Virus record (IMG/VR): IMGVR_UViG_3300025914_000221
Coordinates: 1-54,142 of that record
Length of the DNA: 54,142 bases
From: a virus
Strand: one strand, 5' to 3'
Shown here: positions 43,862 through 51,925 of the stretch, piece by piece
How the letters are laid out: each line of letters starts with the position of its first letter
Numbering within the stretch: position 1 is the first letter of the stretch
Position numbers and translations under genes: made by a program
The notes under the pieces: generated by a model
What the model was told of the DNA's origin: nothing
The model's input: only the letters and a program-made list of their open reading frames with translations
Database searches by the model: none

Positions 43862-45379
43862 TTATAGGCCTGCAGTACACTGCAAGTCGAAGCATTTGTT
43901 TGCACGCAATAGTTGTATGCCACGGGTAGACAGCCTGGTATAAGACGACTTATCCACATCCGTTGCCAGTAATGCCGAGTTCAAGTCAGAGTTAAAGTTA
44001 CCTTTGATCTGTAGTGACTTAGGCATAGTAGTTAAGCCTTTCAATACACCGTCCAGTAAAGCACGGTTTTTCTGGCATACTACCTGCAGGTTTGGCTGGC
44101 CATCATAGTCGTTATCGTCTATGAATACCATACGGTAGCTTTCCAGCGGATAACCTGTTTCCGGGTGACGCGGAGAAGCTTGTGCTACCTTGCCATGGTC
44201 AAACAGCGGGTTATATTTTACCTTGATAGTGTAGCCATCAATGTGATAGAACCCGGTGAAGAAGCCGCCCAGCATCAGATCGCGTCCGGTACCGGTCACG
44301 AACTTGTCAGCGATGTCGCCACCGCCAAAGCTGGTTAAGAACTTGATACCTTCTGCTTTCATTGCCGTATCGATCGCACGCATACCGCCTTTACCCGTCA
44401 TCAGGGTAATGGTCATGTTGTCGGCATCGGTCTGAGAGAACAGCGCATCACCGATCTTGTTCTGCAAGCCCTGGTAGGTCAATGTAGAATAAGTCGATTT
44501 ATTGGTAATCTGTTCCAGGAGGCCAGAACCAAGAGGAATGACTTTACCGGTCAACACGTCTTTCAATGGAATAGAGCCATTGGCCAGACGGTTATAACGG
44601 CTATACCAGTACTGGTGCTCACATTGTGATAACCAGGCTTTCTCGAACTGCCACATGAACAGGTCCATCCATACACTGGTTTCTTTTCCGTTAGCTGCCT
44701 TTACGGAGATATTCATCACCTTATCAGCAGCAGCACCTGCCCAGCTTAAGCCGGCACGGATGATACCCATCTGGTTCTTGTATTTACCAGGAGCAACCAT
44801 TACGGATTCAGTAGTACGGGATTCGGATTCCGGAGCTGCAGTGAAGAGCTCTACCCAGCGGGTACCGGCAGCCAGTTCTGAAAGCGGACAGAAGTCAGAT
44901 GCAGCAGCTGCAGATAATACTGCCGTATATTCCCATTCATTACCTACCTTGATAGGGTCCTGATTGATGAAAGCCTGTACCTGGTGTTCTGACTGGATGA
45001 TGAAGAAACGTTTAATCCAGTTGTCCGTGAAACGGATCTTGAATTCTGAGTTACCTATACCAGGCTTGTTGCCGGTGGTATAGATAGAAGATGCGATAAC
45101 TGATACCTTAGTATCCCTGCCCATTACCGGGTAGGTAAACTGGATATCGTCCAGTTCGATCTGAGTGCCTTTCAAGCCTGAATTGTAGCCAACGCTACCA
45201 GTGGTCATGGAAGACAGAGGGAACTGCTTGGTGTAATCTCCCAGGATGTATACTAACTTCCTGGTAAGTTCGGACGGTTTGCCTTGACGTTGATGGTAAA
45301 AATTCTGCTCATCGAGCATCGATTTACTATCGAAGATCTGCTCCTGTACCTGGTACTTTAACGATGGTCCGCGATTCAT
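43862..45379 (-). CDS. Major capsid protein (crAss-like, HK97-fold expected)
   Basis: This 505-residue protein has the size of crAss-like major capsid proteins (about 490-510). Its N-terminus is hydrophilic (MNRGPSLKYQVQEQIFDSK) and the sequence is a soluble alpha/beta mixture with no membrane segment or catalytic motif. The region near residues 240-260 (DLFMWQFEKAWLSQCEHQYW) resembles the aromatic segment I know from crAss-like capsid proteins. Its place directly after a scaffold-like gene and two genes after the portal is the strongest support. It is followed by a hairpin, suggesting its message level is set separately from the genes after it. Identification is by pattern and order. Confidence 0.8.
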   Translation of the reverse strand: MNRGPSLKYQVQEQIFDSKSMLDEQNFYHQRQGKPSELTRKLVYILGDYTKQFPLSSMTTGSVGYNSGLKGTQIELDDIQFTYPVMGRDTKVSVIASSIYTTGNKPGIGNSEFKIRFTDNWIKRFFIIQSEHQVQAFINQDPIKVGNEWEYTAVLSAAAASDFCPLSELAAGTRWVELFTAAPESESRTTESVMVAPGKYKNQMGIIRAGLSWAGAAADKVMNISVKAANGKETSVWMDLFMWQFEKAWLSQCEHQYWYSRYNRLANGSIPLKDVLTGKVIPLGSGLLEQITNKSTYSTLTYQGLQNKIGDALFSQTDADNMTITLMTGKGGMRAIDTAMKAEGIKFLTSFGGGDIADKFVTGTGRDLMLGGFFTGFYHIDGYTIKVKYNPLFDHGKVAQASPRHPETGYPLESYRMVFIDDNDYDGQPNLQVVCQKNRALLDGVLKGLTTMPKSLQIKGNFNSDLNSALLATDVDKSSYTRLSTRGIQLLRANKCFDLQCTAGL

Positions 45380-45399
45380 GGTCTTTTATTTGTTTTGTT

Positions 45400-46536
45400 T
45401 TAATCTAAGTCTCCTAGTGTGGTGATGGTTGCACCATTTGTTGAAGAGCCTTTTGGCTTGGTCCCATTTCCTATGGTCTTTACCAACCTCTTCGTGTTCT
45501 GTGTCCTGGCTTCCCGTTCCACCAGCTCCTTCAGGTTACCCTTTTTAAAGCTAAAGAACTTCTCCTTGAAGAATTGTTCCAGGTTATCATTGGTTAACTC
45601 CGTGATGGCGATAAACTTGCCGCCGTCATAACGGATACTTTCTTTTACGGACTTACCGAATGCTGCCCGGTCTTTTTCCGGGATCACCAGCCCGCCTACT
45701 TCACCGGTAGAAACTACCTTATCGATGTAGGTATTGAGTTGGCCAACTGCGTCCGATTTGACTTTATTAGCCTGCTCGGCATCCAGCCTTACCTGCTCGA
45801 TCTGTTTTTTCTCCCAGGCTGCTTCTTCTACCAGGGCTGCTTTTGCAGCTTCTTCCAGTTCATCGTCTGCAATCAGGGTCTTAATGGTACTGGCGATCAT
45901 CTTTTCAGACAGGCCCTTACGGGTCATATTCCGTACCATCACATCTTCCTGCAGCTTGGTATCATTCTCCAGTTCTGGCTCAGTTGGTAAAGTTACCAGC
46001 TGTTCTGCTACTTTGAAGAAGTCCTCCTTCTTTCCGCCCGACATCAAATGGTCCAGGAAAGCATAAGCTTCCGGATAATTGGTCTCGATAAAAGACTCGA
46101 AGCTGGCTATTCCCTGGTCGATCAGGAAATTCTCCCGGATCAGGGCGCCTTCCGGGCTTACCGGGTCTATGTCTCCGTAGTCGATCTCCGGGGCATCTCC
46201 GCCTCTTAGCTTATCTACCTCATCCCAGAAAGTTTCTTCCTCTTCGTCCTCAGGTGGAGTAGCAGGATCTTCAGCAGGTTTAGCTGCTTTCTTCTTAGCT
46301 TCCTCTGCTTCTTCCTTCAGCCGGGCTGCTTCTTCCGCTTCCTGCTTTTCCTTGTCCAGCCTTGCTTCTTTCTCCTCATCTGTTTCGTCCTGTGGCGGAG
46401 TGGGAGTCGGATCTGGTTTAGGGTCTGGTACCGGGTTGTTTTTATCCTCATTTTCAATATCTTCCAGTGTTGGCGGAAGTGCATTTGGATCAGGATCCGG
46501 ACTCAATTGTCTGCGTTGTAAATACTGTAAGAACAT
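45400..46536 (-). CDS. Scaffold-like acidic coiled-coil protein
   Basis: This 378-residue protein has a long Pro/Asp/Glu/Lys-rich disordered region (about residues 10-105; for example EEKEARLDKEKQEAEEAARL) and then helical segments. It has no recognised enzyme motif. An acidic, helical, partly disordered protein encoded just before the major capsid gene is the usual layout for a phage scaffolding protein, which guides procapsid assembly and then leaves. Around residue 102 it contains TFWDEV, the same six residues found at the extreme C-terminus of the giant polymerase-containing protein. That is a possible docking site for loading that protein. It has its own promoter and conserved leader. 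Confidence 0.7.
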   Translation of the reverse strand: MFLQYLQRRQLSPDPDPNALPPTLEDIENEDKNNPVPDPKPDPTPTPPQDETDEEKEARLDKEKQEAEEAARLKEEAEEAKKKAAKPAEDPATPPEDEEEETFWDEVDKLRGGDAPEIDYGDIDPVSPEGALIRENFLIDQGIASFESFIETNYPEAYAFLDHLMSGGKKEDFFKVAEQLVTLPTEPELENDTKLQEDVMVRNMTRKGLSEKMIASTIKTLIADDELEEAAKAALVEEAAWEKKQIEQVRLDAEQANKVKSDAVGQLNTYIDKVVSTGEVGGLVIPEKDRAAFGKSVKESIRYDGGKFIAITELTNDNLEQFFKEKFFSFKKGNLKELVEREARTQNTKRLVKTIGNGTKPKGSSTNGATITTLGDLD

Positions 46537-46537
46537 A

Positions 46538-46553
46538 TCTGTATCGTTTGGTT
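46538..46553 (-). promoter_or_regulatory. Conserved leader element before the scaffold gene
   Basis: The minus strand reads AACCAAACGATACAGA ending one base before ATATG. It differs by one internal base from the copies before the 415-residue and GroES-like genes. Confidence 0.5.
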
Positions 46554-46556
46554 ATC

Positions 46557-46586
46557 CAAATCTAATTAATAAAACAGCCCCTGCAA
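46557..46586 (-). promoter_or_regulatory. Bacteroidota-type promoter for scaffold and capsid genes
   Basis: On the minus strand CTCTTG, 19 nt and TAGATTTG match the Bacteroidota consensus, with the same CTCTTG and the same 19-nt spacing as the portal promoter. The TTG lies in the loop of the preceding terminator hairpin. The expected leader is under 20 nt and is made mostly of the conserved element. Confidence 0.65.
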
Positions 46587-46595
46587 GAGGGGCTG
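46564..46595 (-). terminator. Rho-independent terminator after the portal gene
   Basis: On the minus strand CAGCCCCT-CTTGC-AGGGGCTG is a perfect 8-bp stem with a 5-nt loop, followed by TTTTATTAATTA. It lies in the 95-bp gap after the portal stop. Confidence 0.8.
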
Positions 46596-46631
46596 ATAGG
46601 CTTATTAATTATACATTATTATTCGTTAAAG

Positions 46632-49082
46632 CTATTTAGCCGGCTTAGGCTTGGGTTTTGCCTTGGCGATCTTCAGATCCATTGCTTTACTATGCTTGGC
46701 AATGCGTTCCTTGGAGGCAATCTCTTTCTGCTTGGTTATATTCTTCTGCTCCTCGATACGGATCCTGGCCTTTTCCATTGCCAGTTTATTGGATTCCGAC
46801 TTGTTATGCATCTCCTTATCGGCAAACATCCGGTCACGCTCGTTGGCGCGGGCCATGATTGCATCAATATCTGCACCATCTGTTGTATCCGGGTTCATCC
46901 CGTTTGCTACTTCCTGGATAGCCAGGTTGATATCTCCCTGCAGGATCACCAGTTCTTCCTTGCGGGTATATTCCTGGTTCATCTGCTCGGTATCCAGTAA
47001 GCTTTCGTATTCCTTGAACTGCTGATCCAGCTGTATCTTCTCGATCTCGTTCTGGTGCTCAGATTCAGCCTGTTGCTGTTGCAAGGCAAGCTGTTCTTCT
47101 TTTACCTTCTTGAGTAATCCCTTGAGTTTGGAGATATTATCCGCTGTCTCCATCTCGATAATGGTAACCGGGTCCTGTCCGTTCTGGGCAAAGGCCTGGC
47201 AGTACTGGCGAATACGTTTTAGGGCATCATTCTCGGCTCCGGAGTCAGAGACCATTACACCCAGTTCTGCATAGCAGTAGTAATCCGGGTTGATATCCAG
47301 GAGCTGTGTCCGGGCATCATCGGTTGTATAGGCAGCCCGCTTACCGGTACGGTTTGCAATCTGGCTACAGTTAATTAGCCCTTCTATCTCCGTCCTGCGG
47401 AAGCGGTCGAAGTCCTGGAAGATCATTTCCGTGATCACAGAACTCTGGAAGACGGCTTCCTGGTTACCGCCTACGGTATCAGATGGGGCTGTTTCTGCTT
47501 TACGCTGCCGGGAAATACCCAACTGGCTATCCCACTCAGATTTACAGAACTCCATGATCGAGATGATCTCCTTGATATGCTCAAACATGGAAAGGTCCAT
47601 CACCTGGTAGGTATTCCAGGACTTATCTACTCCAACCTGGTTACGGTCCAGCAAACCCCAGCCATGTGCCTCGGCATAGTAGATAAACTTTTCTTCGTCC
47701 CATCCTTCATGGGTATAAGGGATGGCATTCTTATCGATCAGGGCAAACTTCCCCTTAGACTTGGTAATGGTTCTTTCCAGGATAATGGACATGATACAGT
47801 ACATGATCTGGAAAGGAATACCCAGCTTGGTCACAGAGATATTCTCCGCATGCTGGTCAGAGAAGTTATAGCCGTTATAGCTTAGTTCATGTTTAGAGAA
47901 GTCATTGATCTGGTTAGGCTGATACTCCGGAGGTCCCATCTCAGTATAGATATCGTCTCCTATCCGCCAGCCTTCCAGGATCTGGGTAACCCACTGCCAG
48001 TCTATCGTTTCCCCGAAGTCCGGGTTAGGCTTATAATCTTCCCCTACTAAATCAGAGTATTCTTCTCCTGTGAATGGGTCGGTTCCCTTCAGGTAACCTA
48101 CCTTCTGCATGCCTTTCCACTGGTAGTGGTAGACCGGCAGCTTGTTGTACTGGTAAGTTTGGTTATTCTCCAGGTAGTTATATAAACTTGCCGGAGAACT
48201 AATAGCCGACATCTTTTCAATGTTGTCAATATCTCCCGGGGTAATACTATCATAGAACCGGTCCACTACATCGGGTACGGTCCAGAACTGTCTACGGCAT
48301 GCCCAGCTCCCGTCCTTGATAAACTTCTCATGCGGGGTCTTATCGTAATCCAGTTCCAATGGGGGAACGTGGTGATAGAATGTCTTATCCCGGAGTACTC
48401 CCTTATAACTCCTGCCTTCTCCACAGATCAGGATGTCCTTGAGAATGTCCTGTAGCTTATCCTTTACCCGCTGGTCATCCATTACCAGGTCCAGGTCAGT
48501 CTGTGCCTGCGAGGCCAATATATCTTTAAAGCTGTTGGCAAATTCCTCGGTCAGTTCTTCTGGCATTTTTATCTGCTGGGAGTCCACGCCTGTTGGCGGA
48601 GTGGCATCTGCAGCCGGGTCGGTAGACTGTGCCCCGCCCATAGCTGCGTTGGTCGCATTGATAAAGTGCTGGCTCAGGTTCTGGAAGACGGCTTGTTTCC
48701 TGGCCTCCAGGAAGTTGTTATAGCCCTGCTCTCCTTTGACTACGATCTGGTAGGGGAATGGCCGTTTTGGATACTCTCCCCGTAAGAGTTCTACGTTTGG
48801 CCGGATAATATTGTGTGGTCTTACCTTGGCGCCCCAGTTCTCATATTCCTTCTTCTGGGTAGAGTAAGGATTCATCACATGCGTAAACCAGGAACTCGGG
48901 AAACGGGAGTTGTAGATATTATACAGACCCAGGATAACATTCTGCCTGTCTCCTGATCCCATCGGAGAATGGAAGTGAGAAGTCTGCAGACCCCAGTCTA
49001 TATTCCGCTTGAACCACTCGTAATTATTAGCTACCTTCTCCGACCAAGATAGCTTCTGCAGGGGTTTTGCGCTGGGTATCAT
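46632..49082 (-). CDS. Portal protein
   Basis: This 816-residue protein sits directly after the large terminase and two genes before the capsid gene, the usual portal position. Residues about 505-560 carry a pattern I know from large Bacteroidota-phage portals (LGISRQRKAETAPSDTVGGN, then VFQSSVITEMIFQDFDRFRR). The C-terminal 200 residues are a long charged coiled coil (KVKEEQLALQQQQAESEHQN and onward) ending in a basic Lys/Pro tail, KAKPKPKPAK. The portal ring forms the DNA entry and exit channel and is where the terminase and neck dock. It uses a TAG stop, with a TAA two codons later. A strong promoter abuts its start, so translation may be leaderless. Confidence 0.85.
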   Translation of the reverse strand: MIPSAKPLQKLSWSEKVANNYEWFKRNIDWGLQTSHFHSPMGSGDRQNVILGLYNIYNSRFPSSWFTHVMNPYSTQKKEYENWGAKVRPHNIIRPNVELLRGEYPKRPFPYQIVVKGEQGYNNFLEARKQAVFQNLSQHFINATNAAMGGAQSTDPAADATPPTGVDSQQIKMPEELTEEFANSFKDILASQAQTDLDLVMDDQRVKDKLQDILKDILICGEGRSYKGVLRDKTFYHHVPPLELDYDKTPHEKFIKDGSWACRRQFWTVPDVVDRFYDSITPGDIDNIEKMSAISSPASLYNYLENNQTYQYNKLPVYHYQWKGMQKVGYLKGTDPFTGEEYSDLVGEDYKPNPDFGETIDWQWVTQILEGWRIGDDIYTEMGPPEYQPNQINDFSKHELSYNGYNFSDQHAENISVTKLGIPFQIMYCIMSIILERTITKSKGKFALIDKNAIPYTHEGWDEEKFIYYAEAHGWGLLDRNQVGVDKSWNTYQVMDLSMFEHIKEIISIMEFCKSEWDSQLGISRQRKAETAPSDTVGGNQEAVFQSSVITEMIFQDFDRFRRTEIEGLINCSQIANRTGKRAAYTTDDARTQLLDINPDYYCYAELGVMVSDSGAENDALKRIRQYCQAFAQNGQDPVTIIEMETADNISKLKGLLKKVKEEQLALQQQQAESEHQNEIEKIQLDQQFKEYESLLDTEQMNQEYTRKEELVILQGDINLAIQEVANGMNPDTTDGADIDAIMARANERDRMFADKEMHNKSESNKLAMEKARIRIEEQKNITKQKEIASKERIAKHSKAMDLKIAKAKPKPKPAK

Positions 49083-49086
49083 AGCA

Positions 49087-49116
49087 CAAATATAATAATT
49101 GGTTTGTCTTATACAA
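49087..49116 (-). promoter_or_regulatory. Bacteroidota-type promoter for the portal gene
   Basis: The minus strand carries CTCTTG, 19 nt and TATATTTG, with the TTG inside the last codons of the terminase gene. The -7 box ends 4 nt before the portal ATG, so the transcript should begin at or next to the start codon. Confidence 0.65.
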
Positions 49117-51238
49117 GAGAGTCGTTCAAACTAATGTACTGAGTGTCATCGGCTGTTCCGCCAGAACCAAAGGAAGGCCGGTTAAACATATCTCCTGCCG
49201 GCTTGCGGGTAGCCCGCTGGTTCTCCTCGATCTCATGCTCCTTGAACATGTACATCATCACGATTCCGCTGGAGATCCTGTCCGCATTCCGCACCCCATT
49301 GTACTTGACGATCTCCTGCAGGAAGGGGATATCCTTTACCGTATGTAGGTTGTACAGGATGTTCCCCATAGGCGTAATCCCCCTGGGTTTCATCAGCCAC
49401 TGTGCCAGGTAGGAAAGCCCGTTCACCTTCTCATCGGTAGAAAGGTTCATAAAGTAGTTCCTGTTCTTCTGGTTACTGTTCTCCTTGGTATTGAACTGGC
49501 TGGGCTCGAAGTGGAGTTTATGCAGTTTATTCTTCCGCTTAAAGTAGTCATAGAGCCCTTGTCCCCCACCTGCAATTTCCGACTGTATCCTGCAGTTATA
49601 GTAGTCTGAAAGATAATCGGTAATCCGGTAAGCTGTCTCCAGGCTTTGCGGTCTGGCTGTATACCAAGCTACGATCTTATCCCCGTAAGGGTGCTGCTGG
49701 GTCTTTTGCATGATCACCTTGACGCTCCAGAGGGAAGTCAGGTCTTCTGCCTGGTCCTTATAGTAAGGATCGACCACTACGTCATAGAGCCCTTCGTAGG
49801 CTAGGCCGAACCGGTCGGTAATAGGCGGATCCATGATCGTCACGCAGCCATTCAGGTCATCATCCATTGCATGCGGGTACTTGGCTATCGGCAAAGCTCC
49901 TGGTTCTGGCTTAAAGCGGATCTTTCCGTCCTTATCCGGGTAAAGGATGCCATTCTGCAAATCAGAGGTCAGGTCAGGATTGACCTGTAACTGGCGTAAC
50001 CACGGGAGTACTTCTGCTACCGGGAAGATATTAGTTGATAGTCGCTGCAGGGCTTCTGAAGGCGTACGGGAATACTCGGCTACCCTCCGGTCCAGTTTCT
50101 TGGAGTCCTTGAGCAGGCGTTTTTTGTCCCGTTCCTTCTCGTCATACTCCAGGGCTGCCTCCTTATCTACATTCCCGTCATCATCCATGAATGAACTATA
50201 GGTCAGGTAACAGGGAACGTAGTAGCCGCACTCGGTAGCTTCCATCCCTTCTTCCCAGATGTTATTGAAGGCCAGGATATCGAAGGCATCCGGGGTATTG
50301 AAGATCTCTTCCAGCCCTTCGATAGAGGGACCTTCCTCACCACCTGTACCGAAGACAGAAAGCTGGCCGGTCATGATATCCCCATCCCGGTAGGACGGAG
50401 AGGCAATCTCCCATGCTTTCAACAGGTTCTTGAAGGAACCTGCCTCTTCAAATACGCCCTTGATCCCATCCTTACCACGGACTTTCTCCGGGTCATTCAC
50501 GATTACCCCAATGATCTCCGACTGGTAGCCATGCGGGTTACGCTTCTTATCCAGGTAACTGGCCTTCTGGTGCATCAGTGTATTATGCTCCATCCGGTTC
50601 TTGAGCCACCAGCCCATCGTATTCTTATTCAAATGGTCTAGTTGGTCCTTTACCTTATTGAGGATACCATCCTTGGTTAAGAAGTCATCTTTGGAAGCGA
50701 AGTAATAGGAGATGGATTTGGGGATGAAGTTATAGTTATAAACGCCATCTGCTGCTTCCTTATAGGAGAAGCCTGCACGGCGGGTTTTCAGGCAGCCCAG
50801 GTTTTTACCCACCAAGTAGTCTTTAACAGGCAGACCCTCGATCTGGAGTTCTGCTACCTGCTCTTTGAGCATGCCTTTCATGGCAATCTCCTTGGCCCAC
50901 CACCAGTTATAGTCTACTTCCCAGAACCGTGGAAAGAGGAGCTCCTTAGGTTGCATGGCTCTGATCTCCCGGATAACTCCTTCTTTGAATACGTTATTCC
51001 CGGAGCCCTCTTTAGCTACGGTCATCTTGATCGGGGAGAAATTCAAATACCAGTAATGCCGGCCAGTGATCTTCAGATCTCCAACCTGGTAACCATTCTT
51101 ACAGCGATCTTCCTGCGTCTCCCAGAAGAGTTTATATTCGGGATGGCCCTTGGGAGCTTTACAGTAGGTACCATCCCGCTTAAATACTATAGCAGCTTCA
51201 GAGAAATACCTGGTATTGACGAAGGTCCTGAGTGCCAC
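49109..51238 (-). CDS. terL: Terminase large subunit
   Basis: This 709-residue protein starts with GTG, one base after the preceding gene ends. The ATPase half shows a terminase-type Walker A variant, KTRRAGFSYK (151-160), and a Walker B GVFEEAG with E264-E265. The nuclease half begins near D490 in VVVDPYYKD. Aromatic-rich segments (VDYNWWWAKEIAMKG) precede the ATPase. The layout and length fit the crAss-like terminase, which docks on the portal, pumps DNA into the procapsid and cuts the concatemer. No small-subunit gene could be named, although one of the short proteins upstream may serve. Downstream is the portal with its own promoter, whose -33 box lies in the end of this gene. Confidence 0.88.
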   Translation of the reverse strand: MALRTFVNTRYFSEAAIVFKRDGTYCKAPKGHPEYKLFWETQEDRCKNGYQVGDLKITGRHYWYLNFSPIKMTVAKEGSGNNVFKEGVIREIRAMQPKELLFPRFWEVDYNWWWAKEIAMKGMLKEQVAELQIEGLPVKDYLVGKNLGCLKTRRAGFSYKEAADGVYNYNFIPKSISYYFASKDDFLTKDGILNKVKDQLDHLNKNTMGWWLKNRMEHNTLMHQKASYLDKKRNPHGYQSEIIGVIVNDPEKVRGKDGIKGVFEEAGSFKNLLKAWEIASPSYRDGDIMTGQLSVFGTGGEEGPSIEGLEEIFNTPDAFDILAFNNIWEEGMEATECGYYVPCYLTYSSFMDDDGNVDKEAALEYDEKERDKKRLLKDSKKLDRRVAEYSRTPSEALQRLSTNIFPVAEVLPWLRQLQVNPDLTSDLQNGILYPDKDGKIRFKPEPGALPIAKYPHAMDDDLNGCVTIMDPPITDRFGLAYEGLYDVVVDPYYKDQAEDLTSLWSVKVIMQKTQQHPYGDKIVAWYTARPQSLETAYRITDYLSDYYNCRIQSEIAGGGQGLYDYFKRKNKLHKLHFEPSQFNTKENSNQKNRNYFMNLSTDEKVNGLSYLAQWLMKPRGITPMGNILYNLHTVKDIPFLQEIVKYNGVRNADRISSGIVMMYMFKEHEIEENQRATRKPAGDMFNRPSFGSGGTADDTQYISLNDSLV

Positions 51239-51239
51239 T

Positions 51240-51536
51240 TTACTTTTTCTTGGTTATTTTAACTCTTAAAGTCATAGCAAAATCTTGGGCTGCAGGCTGC
51301 AATTGCTGTATCCAGCTAATTTGATAAGGCCCCAAAGTTATTCCTACCTCATTATTGATCCCTCTGTATAATCCTGGGTTACTTAGAGCGGAGTATAGTA
51401 ATCTGCCTATGGCATCCTGATATTCAAACTCAGTTAGCCCTTCTTCTCCTGTACCCTGAGTCAAACTTTCTATCTGTTTCTTCAGGACATTGTATTCATC
51501 CAGATCAATGATCACCTGTGGTTTGCTATGGGTCAT
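51240..51536 (-). CDS. Small protein between co-chaperonin and terminase
   Basis: This 98-residue protein has an N-terminal helix (VIIDLDEYNVLKKQIESLTQ), an acidic linker, and a second part with a Tyr/Gly-rich turn (SNPGLYRGINNEVGITLGP) ending in basic KITKKK. It has no membrane helix. The start overlaps the GroES-like gene's stop as ATGA, and its stop is one base before the terminase GTG, so all three are translated together. Its place directly before the large terminase would suit a small terminase subunit or packaging accessory, but no sequence motif supports that specifically. Confidence 0.6.
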   Translation of the reverse strand: MTHSKPQVIIDLDEYNVLKKQIESLTQGTGEEGLTEFEYQDAIGRLLYSALSNPGLYRGINNEVGITLGPYQISWIQQLQPAAQDFAMTLRVKITKKK

Positions 51537-51904
51537 AATACTGCCAATATATCCTGTTCCCGCATGATCAGGTAAGTGTTACCATCCAGGATGATCTCCT
51601 GCCCGGAGTACTTCCCAAATAGGATACGGTCCCCTTCTTTCACGGAATTAGGAATCGTGCCATGAGTAGTAATAGAACCAGGCCCTACTTTAAGTGCAGT
51701 ACCTTTGAAAGGGCGTTCCTTGGCAGAGTCAGGGATAATGATACCGGACTTAGTGACGTTCTGTTCATCGTCCTCTTTTACCAGAACCCTGTTATCAAGA
51801 GGCCTAAAGGTCTCTATCTCCGGTATTGTGTAATACTCTTCTCCATTAATCGTATGGACAGTATTTCCGTTCTTGTCTTTCTTTGTTTTTATAGTCCTTG
51901 CCAT
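51533..51904 (-). CDS. groES: GroES-like co-chaperonin (Cpn10)
   Basis: This 123-residue protein contains a full Cpn10 domain from about residue 33. It has FRPLDNRVLVKEDDE, then the mobile loop NVTKSGIIIPDSA with the hydrophobic triplet III (55-57) that in this family contacts GroEL. GTALKVGPGS, VKEGDRILFGKYSG and EIILDGNTYLIMREQDILAV follow. The first 30 residues are an extra, charged extension compared with the usual 97-residue GroES. By analogy with T4 gp31 and other phage co-chaperonins, it probably works with host GroEL to fold the capsid protein or the very large virion proteins. No phage GroEL is visible here. It is coupled by ATGA to the 98-residue gene and has the conserved leader before its ATG. 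Confidence 0.93.
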   Translation of the reverse strand: MARTIKTKKDKNGNTVHTINGEEYYTIPEIETFRPLDNRVLVKEDDEQNVTKSGIIIPDSAKERPFKGTALKVGPGSITTHGTIPNSVKEGDRILFGKYSGQEIILDGNTYLIMREQDILAVL

Positions 51905-51921
51905 TTCTGTATAGTTTGGTA
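51905..51921 (-). promoter_or_regulatory. Conserved leader element before the GroES-like gene
   Basis: The minus strand reads ACCAAACTATACAGAA directly before ATG, matching the copies before the scaffold and 415-residue genes. No -7 box fits in the 21-bp gap, which favours a translational role for the element. Confidence 0.5.
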
Positions 51922-51925
51922 TTAG

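Noticed and set aside
46632-46634. TAG stop recoding, as in some crAss-like phages
   Set aside because: All motif-bearing genes read through with the standard code. Only the portal and 103-residue genes end in TAG, so there are no interrupted frames to explain.
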